This document shows, piece after piece, positions 23,013 to 32,728 of a stretch of 64,000 nt of DNA. Under the pieces are notes generated by a model. That model was not told the DNA's origin. It ran no database searches and saw only the letters and a list, made by a program, of their open reading frames with translations. Within the stretch, counting starts at the first letter, position 1, and every line of letters starts with the position of its first letter. Origin of the DNA: Sipunculus nudus. Its lineage: Eukaryota; Annelida; Sipuncula; Golfingiida; Sipunculidae. The stretch is from positions 80,035,056 through 80,099,055 of the forward strand of contig CM049310.1 of assembly GCA_026874595.1 (NCBI GenBank). Reading direction: 5' to 3'. Both the position numbers and the translations under genes were made by a program.

Positions 23013-23048
23013 GGGGTACAAGGCAAACCAAAGGCGTAGTACATTAAG

Positions 23049-23317
23049 ATGGATCTCTCTGACAGTGACACCGTACCAGACACGGAGCAGTCGATACGGG
23101 AAGGTCCTTCGTCACCAGATTTAGATAGTACCAACGGACATGGTGGCTATGATTCGGATCAAAGTATGGGCGTTGTTGTGCCGGAGATATCCTGGAGCGA
23201 AGGCGATTCTGAGAGAGATGAAACAGATGAAGGTGACATGCACGAAAGTAGCAATAGCTTTGAGCGTCTGATGGAGAGCAGTGATTCAGCACAGACGGAC
23301 ATTGTTTTAGCTCCATT
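23049..23317 (+). CDS. plus-strand zinc-protein gene, exon 1 (acidic N-terminus)
   Basis: The exon runs from an ATG to a GTAAGT donor at 23318. It encodes about 90 residues very rich in Asp, Ser and Glu (MDLSDSDTVPD at the start), probably disordered and resembling transcription-factor activation regions. Joining through the 200-base intron (23318-23517) to the TTGTTTTAG acceptor keeps the frame. This is the only clear intron in the viral element, and it implies expression in the nucleus. Confidence 0.6.
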
Positions 23318-23517
23318 GTAAGTATAGTATTATATATTTTTTAGAAATAAAAATGTAATACAATATGTGAAGAAAAACATTAAAATAAATATGTTAAAAA
23401 GTTTAAATATTGTACAATGGTAATATTTGAACAACTACAGTCACATAAGAACGTAAAAAGGAAAAGGTCAAACTATTATTTATTATTTAATTTATTTTTA
23501 TTTATTTATTGTTTTAG

Positions 23518-25625
23518 TCGTTGGGAAGATATGCTGGGAGCTCGCACCCAGGAAGAGAGGGATTCGGAACTGCCAGGCTATTTCAGGATTTGGGAGACTG
23601 CTTCACGGGCTTGGGACGGTTATGGAAGGTCCGTGTGGACTAAAGCCATAATAGAATTTCCATCACACCTACCTACGAACTTCACCAAATGTATTTATGG
23701 TGGTTGGAGTAAATGGGAAATCCCCAAGGAAGTTACCGAAACACATAGGTACAGAGCACAGTTCCAAGAGTGGGGTGAAAGCCTAAAATCCGTGCCGTAT
23801 TATTTCCCGGTGTGTTTGAGAGAAGGCTGCACAAAGCAAGCAAAAATGGTGAGTTGCCATACCAATAACTGTGAGGATTGTTATGCCCTGTTTCACGAGG
23901 TTGGGCGGAATTTCAGGAAAAATTCGTACTTTTGTCCCGTGTGCTCACGCTACCATCCGGTGTATGGATATCTAAACGTGGTCAATCAACAGCCGAGATG
24001 CCTGCAAGAAAAACTAACTGTAAAAGCAAAAAAAGTCATTCAAGCGGCCATGAAAGGGGGAAATGTCAGCAGGAAAGCGGGTCAGACTTTCATAGAGGAG
24101 TTTCTGAGCTTTGCTTTGGAAGCCACGGTACCCGGAATGCAGTTCACCTTAATAGAAAGACCTGATCTGCCCATGTTGAAGGACCCAAACAGGCGTCCTC
24201 AGTCTCCTGAAGTCGCCTACCAGCGCTTCATCGGGTCAGGACTAATCTGCGGGAACATGGCTAATATATATGCCAACAATGCATACTCAGGCAATATATT
24301 TATGTGTAATGAGTGCTGGCAGCAGAGAGCCGCTATGGCCAAAATCATGGCTCATTATGCAGAGCACATGAGAATGAGTTTTTTGGTGCGCATGTTCACC
24401 GGAACCATATATGATGCGGTCTTCTGTACCCCCGTCATCAGCATAGGATACGCCCCGGAAAATACTCCGCAAATTGTACCGGAATAGTTAGTGTTTGCAC
24501 ATAAAACACTTCCGGATTCCATACCAGCACCATTGGTGACCGTGGGCTTTATCCCGCTTGAAATTGAAATGGCTCTACCCACCGCCTATGCCGGAGAGTA
24601 TTTGGTGAAAGCATACGATCCGGTCAAACCAATCAAGCCGGTGGACTACAGCGTCAATCTTCCTCGGGTAGGTAAGCAGATAATACGCCGGGAAATGGTG
24701 GATGACGGATTTATATCCCGAGAGTTACTAATGACACCGGCAGCATGGGACCACTGTAACAAAATTTTGCCCATGATGAACAATGTTGTCTCCCCCGCAA
24801 CAGGATTCACCTATACTGACCCGCACGGAGACTGCCGCAAATTTTCTCAAATTTGTAAATTGGAACAGCCGAGCAATTCGGACGTAGCTCGGTACTCGTC
24901 TGCAAGAAATGGGTTACATTGACGCGGAGCTCTTTCAAAGGCTGATATTTAGCCCTGATCCATACGGGGCCTGGGAATGTATGTTGGAGGCTGACACATT
25001 ACAGCGCAAGTGTTTGGTAACCATATACCACGCGCTGAAAAAAACACCAGAACTACTACAAATGTCGCACGTAGAACTGTTGAGTCTCCCACAGCCACTG
25101 GCAGCTTCACTGCCAATCTTCCTAACCCTGTTGCAGGTAATCGAAAATGTGTGGGTGCACCTGGATCCCCAAAAACAGCTTCAGATATGTGAGATGGAGT
25201 GTGAAATCAATGGCCACGAAACGTCCTACACAGTAGGATTGGAGTGCGAGATGGGGCATGGTCCTATCAAAAGTTCTTCGCCGGTGAGACATCCTAGGGC
25301 GATATTAGTGCCTTCACCAGAAAAGCAGTATGAATGCTTGTACCCACAGTGGAACACACCGATCTCAAAAGACCACCAAGTAAATGTTCGGGACCTTCGC
25401 CGCTTGTGCCGTGATCCAAGCATCTTTCATTTCGTGTCCCATGAAGGTTTCGTCCACTTTCGCCGTAAAAAAAACAACAACCCGCACTGCCATTGTTACA
25501 CAGCAGTACATACAACCGCAGGATTCCCAGATTGCCCGGGCATCAATTTGCCTACGGATTACATTAACGCCGTACAAAAGAGGGACAAAGAAATCCATTA
25601 CAATTGTTTAATGAATTATATGTGA
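23518..25625 (+). pseudogene. plus-strand zinc-binding protein, exon 2, interrupted
   Basis: One long product of roughly 790 residues including exon 1 is interrupted by an in-frame TAG at 24485-24487 and by a +1 frame change at about 24900. Composition and style continue across both breaks. Visible features are a cysteine cluster near 23815-23955 (CLREGC, CHTNNCEDC, CPVC) and a CNEC near 24310, giving at least two probable zinc sites. The third part ends with His/Cys-rich PHCHCY. I recognise no family, and there is no polymerase or helicase motif. A replication initiator or transcription regulator would fit the intron, acidic N-terminus and divergent orientation, but this is a guess. Confidence 0.55.
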
Positions 25626-25705
25626 CTTTATAATGGTAAATAAGTGTTTGTACACCATAACCTTAGTTGTATAAGTTTATTGTTGGTAAGAATAGTGTTA
25701 AGTTT

Positions 25706-25822
25706 ATTTTTGGTAAGGTTGGTTTTTTAAGTTTAAATGTGGTAAGGTTAATTTTGTAAGGTTAGTTTTATAAGTTTAAATGTGGTAAGGTTAATTTTGT
25801 AAGGTTAGTTTTTTAAGTTATT
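25706..25822 (+). repeat. short tandem repeat in 3' untranslated region
   Basis: Imperfect units of GGTTAATTTTGTAAGGTTAG plus TTTTTTAAGTTTAAATGTGGTAA repeat two to three times just after the zinc-protein stop codon. They lie between convergent gene ends. Confidence 0.6.
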
Positions 25823-25826
25823 ATTA

Positions 25827-25832
25827 AATAAA
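25827..25832 (+). terminator. polyadenylation signal of the zinc-protein gene
   Basis: AATAAA lies 205 bases past the TGA at 25623-25625. A minus-strand AATAAA (25889-25894) lies just beyond it, serving the convergent capsid transcript. Confidence 0.5.
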
Positions 25833-25932
25833 TATGAACCAGAGATATTCCTTTTATAAAGAACTGTAACAATAGCCTGGACCATCCCTTTATTATTCTA
25901 ATATATATTATAAAATCTATTAACATATAAGT

Positions 25933-26307
25933 TTAATTGTTACTGTTATTTTTGTTCTTATATTTATAGATGTTATTGTTGACCCATTTTGTTTTGTTAA
26001 CTTTAAAATAAATCTGTATTTTGTTAGAAGCCGTGTTGTTAAAAGGTTTTGGTGTGCTGGTTATGGGAGAGAGAGAAGAAAGTAGTCTACCTGAGAGGTT
26101 GTCCGTCGGTGTGTGTGCATGTGGAAAGAATGGCGGTCTGGGGGTCCCGTATGCGGGTGGTAGGTAAACGGTCTTGCAAGGATAAAATAAAATCCCCAAA
26201 GTGACAGCCAAAGAAAGCATGGTAATGTAAAGAAAAAATATGCAAAAAAATTTAAAATTCCCGGAACAAAAAATCCCGTCCTCTTGGTTGGTAGTGTAAA
26301 GAGCCAT
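25933..26307 (-). CDS. small membrane protein downstream of the capsid gene
   Basis: The product is 124 residues. A hydrophobic helix at about residues 19-42 is followed by a Pro/Thr-rich and finally Asn/Lys-rich tail. The ATG lies two bases after the capsid stop codon, the same tight spacing seen elsewhere in the element. The tail is low in complexity, so only the first half is convincing as coding sequence. A role in the virion or in membrane interaction is conceivable; there is no family match. Confidence 0.4.
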   Translation of the reverse strand: MALYTTNQEDGIFCSGNFKFFCIFFLYITMLSLAVTLGILFYPCKTVYLPPAYGTPRPPFFPHAHTPTDNLSGRLLSSLSPITSTPKPFNNTASNKIQIYFKVNKTKWVNNNIYKYKNKNNSNN

Positions 26308-26309
26308 TT

Positions 26310-27689
26310 TTAAGTAAAAGACTTGATCGTCTGACGGTTAGCGTTAATGGTAAGTTCCCCGTCAAATTCGCAGTACATCAGACAAGTGTGAGCTGTCGTT
26401 AAATTTGCCTTGAAACGAAATTGTAGTTTCAAAACGCCCGCCTGAGGAGCTACTGTGTAGTTTTTGTCCGCAGCCCCGCCCGCTGAGAAATCAAATGCGA
26501 ACATGGTAAAATCATCCTTGTAATCTTTGAAGTTTATACCAATAGCGGATCCGTATTCCGTTAAACCTAAATGCTCTCGAAATCCTACAAACTCCCTTTT
26601 ATAATCTAGGTCCCAGTTCGGCTCCATTTCCCATTCCGGAAACAGTTTACCGTTATAGTATCCTTTGAACTGACTGAGACCCACGTTCTTAAACTTGAAG
26701 GGGTTTTTGGTTTCTTTTCCATTAAAGGCGTCTGTTTCCACAAAAGCAAATATAATCCTCCGCGCTAATGTCCCCAGAATAATATTGTCAAAGGGTACAT
26801 AAGTAGTACTGGTAGGAATAGCCAGAGTATGATACTCCACGTGACGTAAGGGATAGCGGATGGCAAAACCTTGATTTAAATTGTTTTCAATACGCATGCG
26901 CATGGACGAGGAGGGGAGAACCTTTTTAACTTGTAAAAAGATATGCCCCAAACGAAACTGGTTGTTTTTCCCTTCTGGTTGCATGAGGATGAATTCCCTT
27001 TCCGTAAAGTGAAATTTCCATTTCACGTCTACACCATTAATCAAAAAGCAGGGTTGGCGGGACATGTCCATATGCATATGTACAATAAAATGCTGGGGGC
27101 TTGCACTGGTACCGGATACAAAAAAACGATTAGCCCTGGCCGCGGCACCAAGATTGTCGCTGAGTTTATTGTCAGTAGTTGGTACAGAGTCGAATTTCCC
27201 TTGGGTATCCTTAATGAACAAAGCTGGATCCACTTCTTCCGTTTCACCCGTTTCCATGGGTGTACCGTTTTCAGCGGGTTCTGTAGCGGCGACAGGTCGC
27301 GGGGTAGGTTTTGGCATTTTGTCTTTGGAAGCAATGATGTCCGGTTTCAAGGCAGAACGGGTTGTTTTGCCTTTACCAGACATACCACCGATAACTTTCG
27401 GTTTCAAATCCGGTTCGTCGAAATGGTACACTTGCGGCAACAGTGGTGTTTTCGGTACGGGGTCGTCTTTCAAGCGTACGAATTGAGGCATGATGTCTTC
27501 CACCCGTTGGCCTTTGTATTCCGGTAATGAAGGGTCTTCAAAGTCGTCGTATACATTAGTGACCGGTTCGTACACTGGTCCAGTCATAGCAGCGTAAGTC
27601 GGCCAAGCGGGTCTGCTGGCTGCCGAATAATTCCCTATACGAGACATAGTGACCCGAACAAGAGCCTGGAAAGAAATGGGGGATATCAC
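26310..27689 (-). CDS. F54H12.2-like capsid protein (candidate major capsid)
   Basis: The product is 459 residues and intact. Residues 1-185 are a charged, Pro-rich extension. Residues 186-459 match the pattern of the 'F54H12.2-like' proteins that sit beside the integrase in Maverick/Polinton elements. Motifs include FLINGVDVKWKF, a VKKVLPSSSM segment, NPFKFKNVGLSQFKGYYNGK, the MFAFDFS motif and a C-terminal YCEFDGELTIN. These proteins are predicted jelly-roll virion components. Krupovic and colleagues proposed that Polintons encode both major and minor capsid proteins, and I infer the major role here from size and neighbourhood. A second start at residue 15 (27647) is equally plausible. The gene lies 11 bases after the integrase stop, in the same order as in the nematode element. 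Confidence 0.7.
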   Translation of the reverse strand: MISPISFQALVRVTMSRIGNYSAASRPAWPTYAAMTGPVYEPVTNVYDDFEDPSLPEYKGQRVEDIMPQFVRLKDDPVPKTPLLPQVYHFDEPDLKPKVIGGMSGKGKTTRSALKPDIIASKDKMPKPTPRPVAATEPAENGTPMETGETEEVDPALFIKDTQGKFDSVPTTDNKLSDNLGAAARANRFFVSGTSASPQHFIVHMHMDMSRQPCFLINGVDVKWKFHFTEREFILMQPEGKNNQFRLGHIFLQVKKVLPSSSMRMRIENNLNQGFAIRYPLRHVEYHTLAIPTSTTYVPFDNIILGTLARRIIFAFVETDAFNGKETKNPFKFKNVGLSQFKGYYNGKLFPEWEMEPNWDLDYKREFVGFREHLGLTEYGSAIGINFKDYKDDFTMFAFDFSAGGAADKNYTVAPQAGVLKLQFRFKANLTTAHTCLMYCEFDGELTINANRQTIKSFT

Positions 27690-27700
27690 GCTGTCAGCTC

Positions 27701-28653
27701 TTAATAAGGTTGTGTGTGAGCCCCCAGGACAGAAATAACTAGAGAGCCATCCGCACGACGTACTGGTACTGTGCCTTTAAATGTTTTAGCCACGTGAGGG
27801 GGACCACTGGTGGGACGGAAATCGGACTGTTTCACCCAGCTGTTAAACCGGTCTGGGTAACCCAACCAACTCACGTATAATAGTTGACCCCCACCTGGGC
27901 CTTTCCGTTTTTGTAATATTTCAGAAACTTTAAAATGGGTGGGGCGCTCCACACGAGCTATTTCAGTGAAATAAAAACGTCCTTTTAAAATCTCTCCAGA
28001 CAAATCTTTCAATAACGCATAGCTCGCGAGACCGTTGTGCACGATATGATTGATAACAAAGGTTTCGTGCGTCCAGTTAGGTTTGTACCCCCTCTGATCA
28101 AAAGCGTGTTTTTTCACCGTGGTGATATGCAAGTAATCGCCCGCTTTATAACAGTGAATCCGGTATCTGTGTAATAAGGCTTTCATGGAGGCATTGACAA
28201 ATTCTCTCCCTTCGTCTGTCTGTAGGAAATTAGGGCAGCGGTTGTCTTGCTGAAAAATCTGCTGAAAGGCTCCTGCGACAGCGTCACCCGTTTTATTTTT
28301 TAAAGGTACCGCCCAGGCGTAACGGCTTAAAATATCTATGACGGTCAGAAAATAACGGTACCCGCTGTTGCTGGTCCGAAATTGTTGCATGTCAACCAAA
28401 TCAGCTTGCCACTGTTCGTCTAAAGCTCCCACTAAAACAATGAAACGTTAATTGATATCGCCTCCGAACGGCCCTGTGTAAGGTGTGAGTCTTAGCGGGA
28501 CAAATACAAGCGCGCGACGGCCAGCGGGACTTCCGCTTCATGCGCCAGCATGCGGGCGTTACCGGTAGAACTGGCGGGAGACGTGACATCGTGGTAAGCC
28601 TTTCCTAAACGCTCTTCTTCGGCAGAGGTGGGGTTGCGTTCTGTCGGAGCCAT
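27701..28653 (-). pseudogene. Polinton integrase with chromodomain, defective
   Basis: This is a retroviral-type DDE integrase that would insert the element DNA with a 6-bp duplication. The intact frame (27701-28432) has the first catalytic aspartate in QWQADLVDM, the second in LQTDEGREF, a basic GRFYFTEIARV region and a C-terminal chromodomain (YVSWLGYPDRFNSWV). Between about residue 94 and residue 97 of this frame (near 28145) the sequence jumps from the region after the second aspartate to the post-catalytic region. About 80 residues with the catalytic glutamate are missing. The N-terminal part lies upstream in two other frames, starting at an ATG at 28651-28653. Catalytic inactivity follows from the missing residue. 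Confidence 0.8.
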
Positions 28654-28705
28654 AAACACTATTGGGGCCAGCGGAACTGATAATAATTAAAAGTCACTTT
28701 CTTTT

Positions 28706-29263
28706 TCAAGTTTCCTTTGGCGGGGTCGCGGGAGGTTTCTCTACCTCCTCCTGTGGTGCCTCGCCCTCGTCCATGACCTCTCCCTTTACCGGTGTCTTCC
28801 TTTCTGACGAAGGTTTTTCCTTCGGAGCTACTTTTTCCTTCTTGGGGGCCTTCGGGCGCGTAGCTTTTACCGGGCCCGTTTCTGCTACCGCTTCCGATGG
28901 CCTCTTTAAGCACGGGGCCGCTGCGGGCGTTGGAACCGGGGTTGACAAATTCCAGCTTCTGCATAATTCATCCTTTACGAGGTTGAGTAACTGTCGACCC
29001 TCCGGCATTTTGGTGAGATACTGCTTCTTTTGGGAAACTTTATGGTCTTTATTGAACATAAAGTTAGCCTTCTGCTGCCACATCTTGTCTCTCAAAGCTG
29101 CATCCTGGCCCAGTTCCGTAAACAGGTAGTTGTAAATAAAGTCCGACAAGAAATTGATGCATCCCTGGTATTTCTTGCGAGACGAGGGGTTGTCCAGTAG
29201 TTCAAAACAATCAGGACCGAAAGCTTTGATTTTCTTTTGCAAGTAATTGTCTGTGTTCGCCAT
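28706..29263 (-). CDS. basic protein, possible core or DNA-binding protein
   Basis: The product is 185 residues from the ATG at 29261-29263; an upstream ATG at 29314 would add 17. The N-terminal half is probably helical (MANTDNYLQKKIKAFG...). The C-terminal half is a disordered Lys/Pro/Glu/Ala-rich tail with repeated PKEK-like blocks, typical of virion core or histone-like proteins. An overlapping frame rich in Gly and Arg exists (28659-28964), but I prefer the longer frame. No family recognised. Confidence 0.5.
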   Translation of the reverse strand: MANTDNYLQKKIKAFGPDCFELLDNPSSRKKYQGCINFLSDFIYNYLFTELGQDAALRDKMWQQKANFMFNKDHKVSQKKQYLTKMPEGRQLLNLVKDELCRSWNLSTPVPTPAAAPCLKRPSEAVAETGPVKATRPKAPKKEKVAPKEKPSSERKTPVKGEVMDEGEAPQEEVEKPPATPPKET

Positions 29264-29335
29264 GACGCGAAAGAAACGTTTGCACGGGTGGTCGGTTGCC
29301 AGTGAAATAACCATTGGAAGGCGTTTCCGGTTGCT

Positions 29336-30405
29336 TTAATACCAGTGGTGGATAGCGTCACCTTTCTGTACGATGACTTCGGTCCAAGTGGCAGCGTTAT
29401 GGAAATCGGCCATATAATTCACCGGGAAGCGGAAGATATTATGACGCCCGGGGGACCTCACCCATTTAAATACCAAACCGATAATGAGGCTGTCGTCGCC
29501 CAAACGCACCGTCAAACCCATATCGAAATCTTCTAAGCGGAAAGTGATCGTGGTTTGCGCTTGCGGCATGTACACCGGAAAAAACCGTAAATGGCGCGTA
29601 AAACGAGCGTGGAATTACCCAAAGGCCAGGTACCTATGACCTGCATGTCCCTGCGGTACAAAGTACCGACACCGCTTATAATGCTGTACGCGGGGGTGAT
29701 TAAATCCGTCCGCAAAATCAAACGGTGCATGTTACGTTTTTTCACTTGAAAAACGTATTTGAAAGTAGGGATTATGAAATCCGCCACATTTTTGACGTCC
29801 AAAGGCGGATTCCGGTTGGGAGCCGCCCGATCGATTTCAATGTATCCGATCCAACGGTCGGGATAGTTTTTATCAACAATATTGTATTTTTCCGGAAAAC
29901 GGAATTGTTTTTGCATTTTTTCAGGAGTCACGTATTTTAAAAAATCCATACGGCTTAAAAATAACATAGTGAAACCTTGCCGCGTGCCAAAATACCCTAA
30001 GACCCCCGGGCTAAAATAAATCCCAAAATTATCTGTGGTGCGGAAACTACCCGTTTGATTATTGTCTTTAAAAGAAAAAACCAATTCGTCTACATTGGCT
30101 AAGGTCCTGTAGGACACCTCTATATTCCAAGTATTTTTATTTCTTTCGGGTATGGTGATTACGTCCAGGGCGTTATTAGGATCCCCGCCGCTTTTCATCC
30201 CTTGTACGCCTTCGTCAAATACCGCGGTATTAAAAGCGCGGTTCAAACGATCCGCGAAAAGAGTGGGATCTATGTTTTCTGCTTTGTCACATGACCCTTC
30301 GAAAAGATACACTTTGTCTTGGGTACCACGTCCTTTACCTATGACATTGCTAGGAGGGGTGTCAATTTTTTCAGCGTCCTCAGCGGGATTGATGTAAGTT
30401 TGCAT
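29336..30405 (-). CDS. beta-rich virion-like protein read in two frames
   Basis: The first frame (30405 to 29533) encodes 290 residues with a disordered start and a strand-rich body. The second (29575 to 29336) lies in the -1 frame and continues the same strand-rich style for about 80 residues. The frames meet at a T6 run (29579-29584) that forms TTTTTTC in the zero frame, which is a classical -1 slippery heptamer. It could therefore be programmed frameshifting or a one-base indel. A single-jelly-roll minor capsid role would fit, but I cannot show it. A TATA at 30471 suits its transcription. Confidence 0.5.
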
Positions 30406-30470
30406 AAAACCTTCCTTTATAGGGCTGACTTCCGTGAATTTAACTTTGTCCTGGTCCCAAAATATGGGTC

Positions 30471-30478
30471 ATATATAA
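30471..30478 (-). promoter_or_regulatory. TATA box upstream of the 30.4 kb gene
   Basis: TATATAT lies in the minus-strand context CTCTTATATATGACC, about 66-73 bases upstream of the ATG at 30403-30405. The predicted start is near 30445. Confidence 0.45.
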
Positions 30479-30615
30479 GAGCCAGCCGGCACACACATTT
30501 GCACGGTCGGACCGTGCATAACTTGGCTTAAAGCCACTTCCCAATACTGACGTTCGTTGTTTAATGGTAGGGGTAGATCCGTTTCATACTGGTCTGTTAA
30601 GTAGTTAAAATTTGT

Positions 30616-30897
30616 TCACATGAAGACGAGGTTTTCACGACCGCCTTCGTCAGGGGGCGCTAAAGCGTCACTCAAATCGCGGGTGGGTATCACAGAAGGG
30701 GCGGGGGTGCTTTCCCACGTGGAAGGGATAGTCTGACTGTAAGCGTCAGCCAGCAGTTCCGTAGAGCGCGGGTAGTAATACGGGGGTCCGAAAAACGGTA
30801 CCGAACCTGACGCGACGTCGGGTAAGGATTCCCCCGCCTTCAAACGGTGAATATTTTTAACCGGGGGCAGTTCTCCCATGATGAAATCATGACACAT
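30616..30897 (-). CDS. small hypothetical protein
   Basis: The product is 93 residues, Pro/Ser-rich, with FFGPPYYYPR near the middle. Starts at residue 1 or 7 (MGELPP) are possible. It begins 32 bases after the stop of the large membrane protein and was probably co-transcribed with it. No family recognised. It could be a minor virion or scaffold peptide. Confidence 0.4.
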   Translation of the reverse strand: MCHDFIMGELPPVKNIHRLKAGESLPDVASGSVPFFGPPYYYPRSTELLADAYSQTIPSTWESTPAPSVIPTRDLSDALAPPDEGGRENLVFM

Positions 30898-30929
30898 TTA
30901 TGACACCCGGTGAAAATGTTTTGCTATAC

Positions 30930-32369
30930 TTATGTACCTATAATAGCCCAATTGGCGTACTCGGGCTGTTTTGGGGCCACAGGTGTATTGGGTTCCGCCG
31001 GTAAACGGTAACTGTGCCTGCGGAGGTATTTACAGATACCTAAACTTTCTAAATATTCTTTGTGCGAGGTAGTAATAGCCCCGGTCTGGTAAGCTACAAT
31101 ATCAGATGGGTCAAACCAGGTCGGGTTAGACCCCGGGTGTAACCGGGCGGCGGGGTGGTTAACGATAGTGGTGGTGCTGTTGCGGGGACCTTCGGGACCG
31201 TGAGGCGCGTTGGGGGGTACAGGCGGGGGTTTATGCACGGCCAGGGGGTTTCTAGGTTCCGTACTGTGGGTAGAAGGTAACATATCCGTAGTGTGATTTT
31301 TTAACGTGTTCGTTTTCCAATTTTGTAAAGCCACGACTAAATCACTCAATAAAACACTGGGTTCATTTGTAGGGTCATCCATTAATTTGTCCCATTGGGC
31401 TTGTTGGCGGGGGTTAAAAACGATTTGGTGGCTGGCGTATTTGTGTTGAAAATATTCCGCCATCTTTTCTCCGAAATATATAGCGACGTTGACGGAAAAA
31501 GGTCGTTTGGGGCGATTCCTTTGAAAAGACAAAAATTCCTCGGGGTCAATTAAATGGGCAAATAATTTCTGGTCGTACGTGACCAAACTTTTTATAATCG
31601 GGGCCATAGACCTTAAAGCCGTCTGGGCTTTGTTTTTCCATAATTTCAAAGCTTCGCGGGCGCTTTGCGTAGGTTTGTCAATGATACGTGACACCACTTG
31701 CTTGCTGTGAGACTTGTTTTGTTCGTTCACTTCTTTATCTAACTGGTCGATACGGTCGGAAAGCTTTTCAATACCGTGCCCTGTAAAGGCTGTGGATATC
31801 ACCACGGCCAGCGACGCTGTCATAAAATAACCCACAAACTGTACTAAACAATTGCCAGAAGCTTTTAAGCCGCCCAAGATAGTACACCCGATGTTAATTA
31901 AAGAAGACGCTTCGTTTAATACTTCTTCTCCTTCCCCGCTTTCACCCCCTCCAAATTGATCCATAATACTGTCATTTAAAACTTCATAACCCGCTTCTTG
32001 TTCGGAATCTAAAGAAGGGGGTACTTCTCCTGATTTGTCACGGCCTAAATCATACGGAGCTGTGTCGTCTTCTTCCTGAGCCAAACGCCGGGGCACTTGA
32101 TCCCGTATACGTTCGCGCACGGGGTCCCTTACCAGTTCTTCCGGTTGTTCCGGTACAGCCGTTCCTTCTTCTTCCGGAAAAGCCACGCGTCGAGGTTGTG
32201 GTGGAACATTCTGAGGCATGTTAAATCGCTCTGAACCACCGCGAATACCTCGAACACCAGGAAGTTCAGAGGGTTGACCGCCTTCCGCGGTATCCGGAGC
32301 TTGCGGGGTATTGTATTCCGAACTACTTATATCTTCTGCGTAACCGGTGGAAGCTAAGTGGGGTGTCAC
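30930..32369 (-). CDS. large protein with one membrane helix and coiled coil
   Basis: The product is 479 residues with an intact frame. Residues 1-150 are disordered, acidic and Pro-rich. A hydrophobic segment at about 174-195 (CLVQFVGYFMTASLAVVI) is followed by heptads at 200-220 (IEKLSDRIDQLDKEV). A mixed domain spans 240-360, and a Pro-rich linker leads to a C-terminal domain (SHKEYLESLGICKYLRRHSYRL). I recognise no family. Such an architecture could anchor or bridge capsid and membrane. It has one of the longest intact frames in the element, which argues that it was under selection until recently. Confidence 0.6.
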   Translation of the reverse strand: MTPHLASTGYAEDISSSEYNTPQAPDTAEGGQPSELPGVRGIRGGSERFNMPQNVPPQPRRVAFPEEEGTAVPEQPEELVRDPVRERIRDQVPRRLAQEEDDTAPYDLGRDKSGEVPPSLDSEQEAGYEVLNDSIMDQFGGGESGEGEEVLNEASSLINIGCTILGGLKASGNCLVQFVGYFMTASLAVVISTAFTGHGIEKLSDRIDQLDKEVNEQNKSHSKQVVSRIIDKPTQSAREALKLWKNKAQTALRSMAPIIKSLVTYDQKLFAHLIDPEEFLSFQRNRPKRPFSVNVAIYFGEKMAEYFQHKYASHQIVFNPRQQAQWDKLMDDPTNEPSVLLSDLVVALQNWKTNTLKNHTTDMLPSTHSTEPRNPLAVHKPPPVPPNAPHGPEGPRNSTTTIVNHPAARLHPGSNPTWFDPSDIVAYQTGAITTSHKEYLESLGICKYLRRHSYRLPAEPNTPVAPKQPEYANWAIIGT

Positions 32370-32430
32370 AGTACCTCTTCTGCCTTAAAAAGTCATACCA
32401 AGCTTTAGCTTGGTTTTGTAAGCGCGCTTC

Positions 32431-32728
32431 TCAGGCGTTCACCGTAGTGGGATCGCTTACGTCTCGTCTACCTAATTCTCTTTCCGTCACAGCCCGGTAA
32501 CGTCTCAAACGTCCCCCGTCAGCTGCTAATTCTTCATTCCCGGCCCTGGTTTGGCCAACATAACTACCTGTGCGGCGGATACCCCGGATGACTTTTCGTA
32601 AATTGGCTTTAGTGTCTGCAAAGCGGGTGTCTGTCGCCGCCACGCGTTCGCCGGGTCTCAGAGTGTCTACGAGTGGCGCGCGCCCCGCACGTTTGCCGGG
32701 TCTCGGAGTTCCATGGGCGTAGCGCGTT
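32431..32728 (-). pseudogene. short basic reading-frame remnant
   Basis: An Arg-rich frame of about 70-90 codons ends in a TGA at 32431. The upstream 85 bases read on only after a frame change. It may be the C-terminal end of the long disordered protein at 32729-35821. No family match. Confidence 0.35.

Noticed and set aside
26943-27527. Long plus-strand open frame (194 codons) opposite the capsid gene
   Set aside because: It is an antisense shadow of a well-supported capsid reading frame and has no family resemblance or promoter.
28659-28964. Gly/Arg-rich frame overlapping the basic core-like protein
   Set aside because: It overlaps a longer frame with a structured N-terminus. The RG-richness can come from the Lys/Pro/Glu codons read in another phase. 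Dual coding is possible but unsupported.
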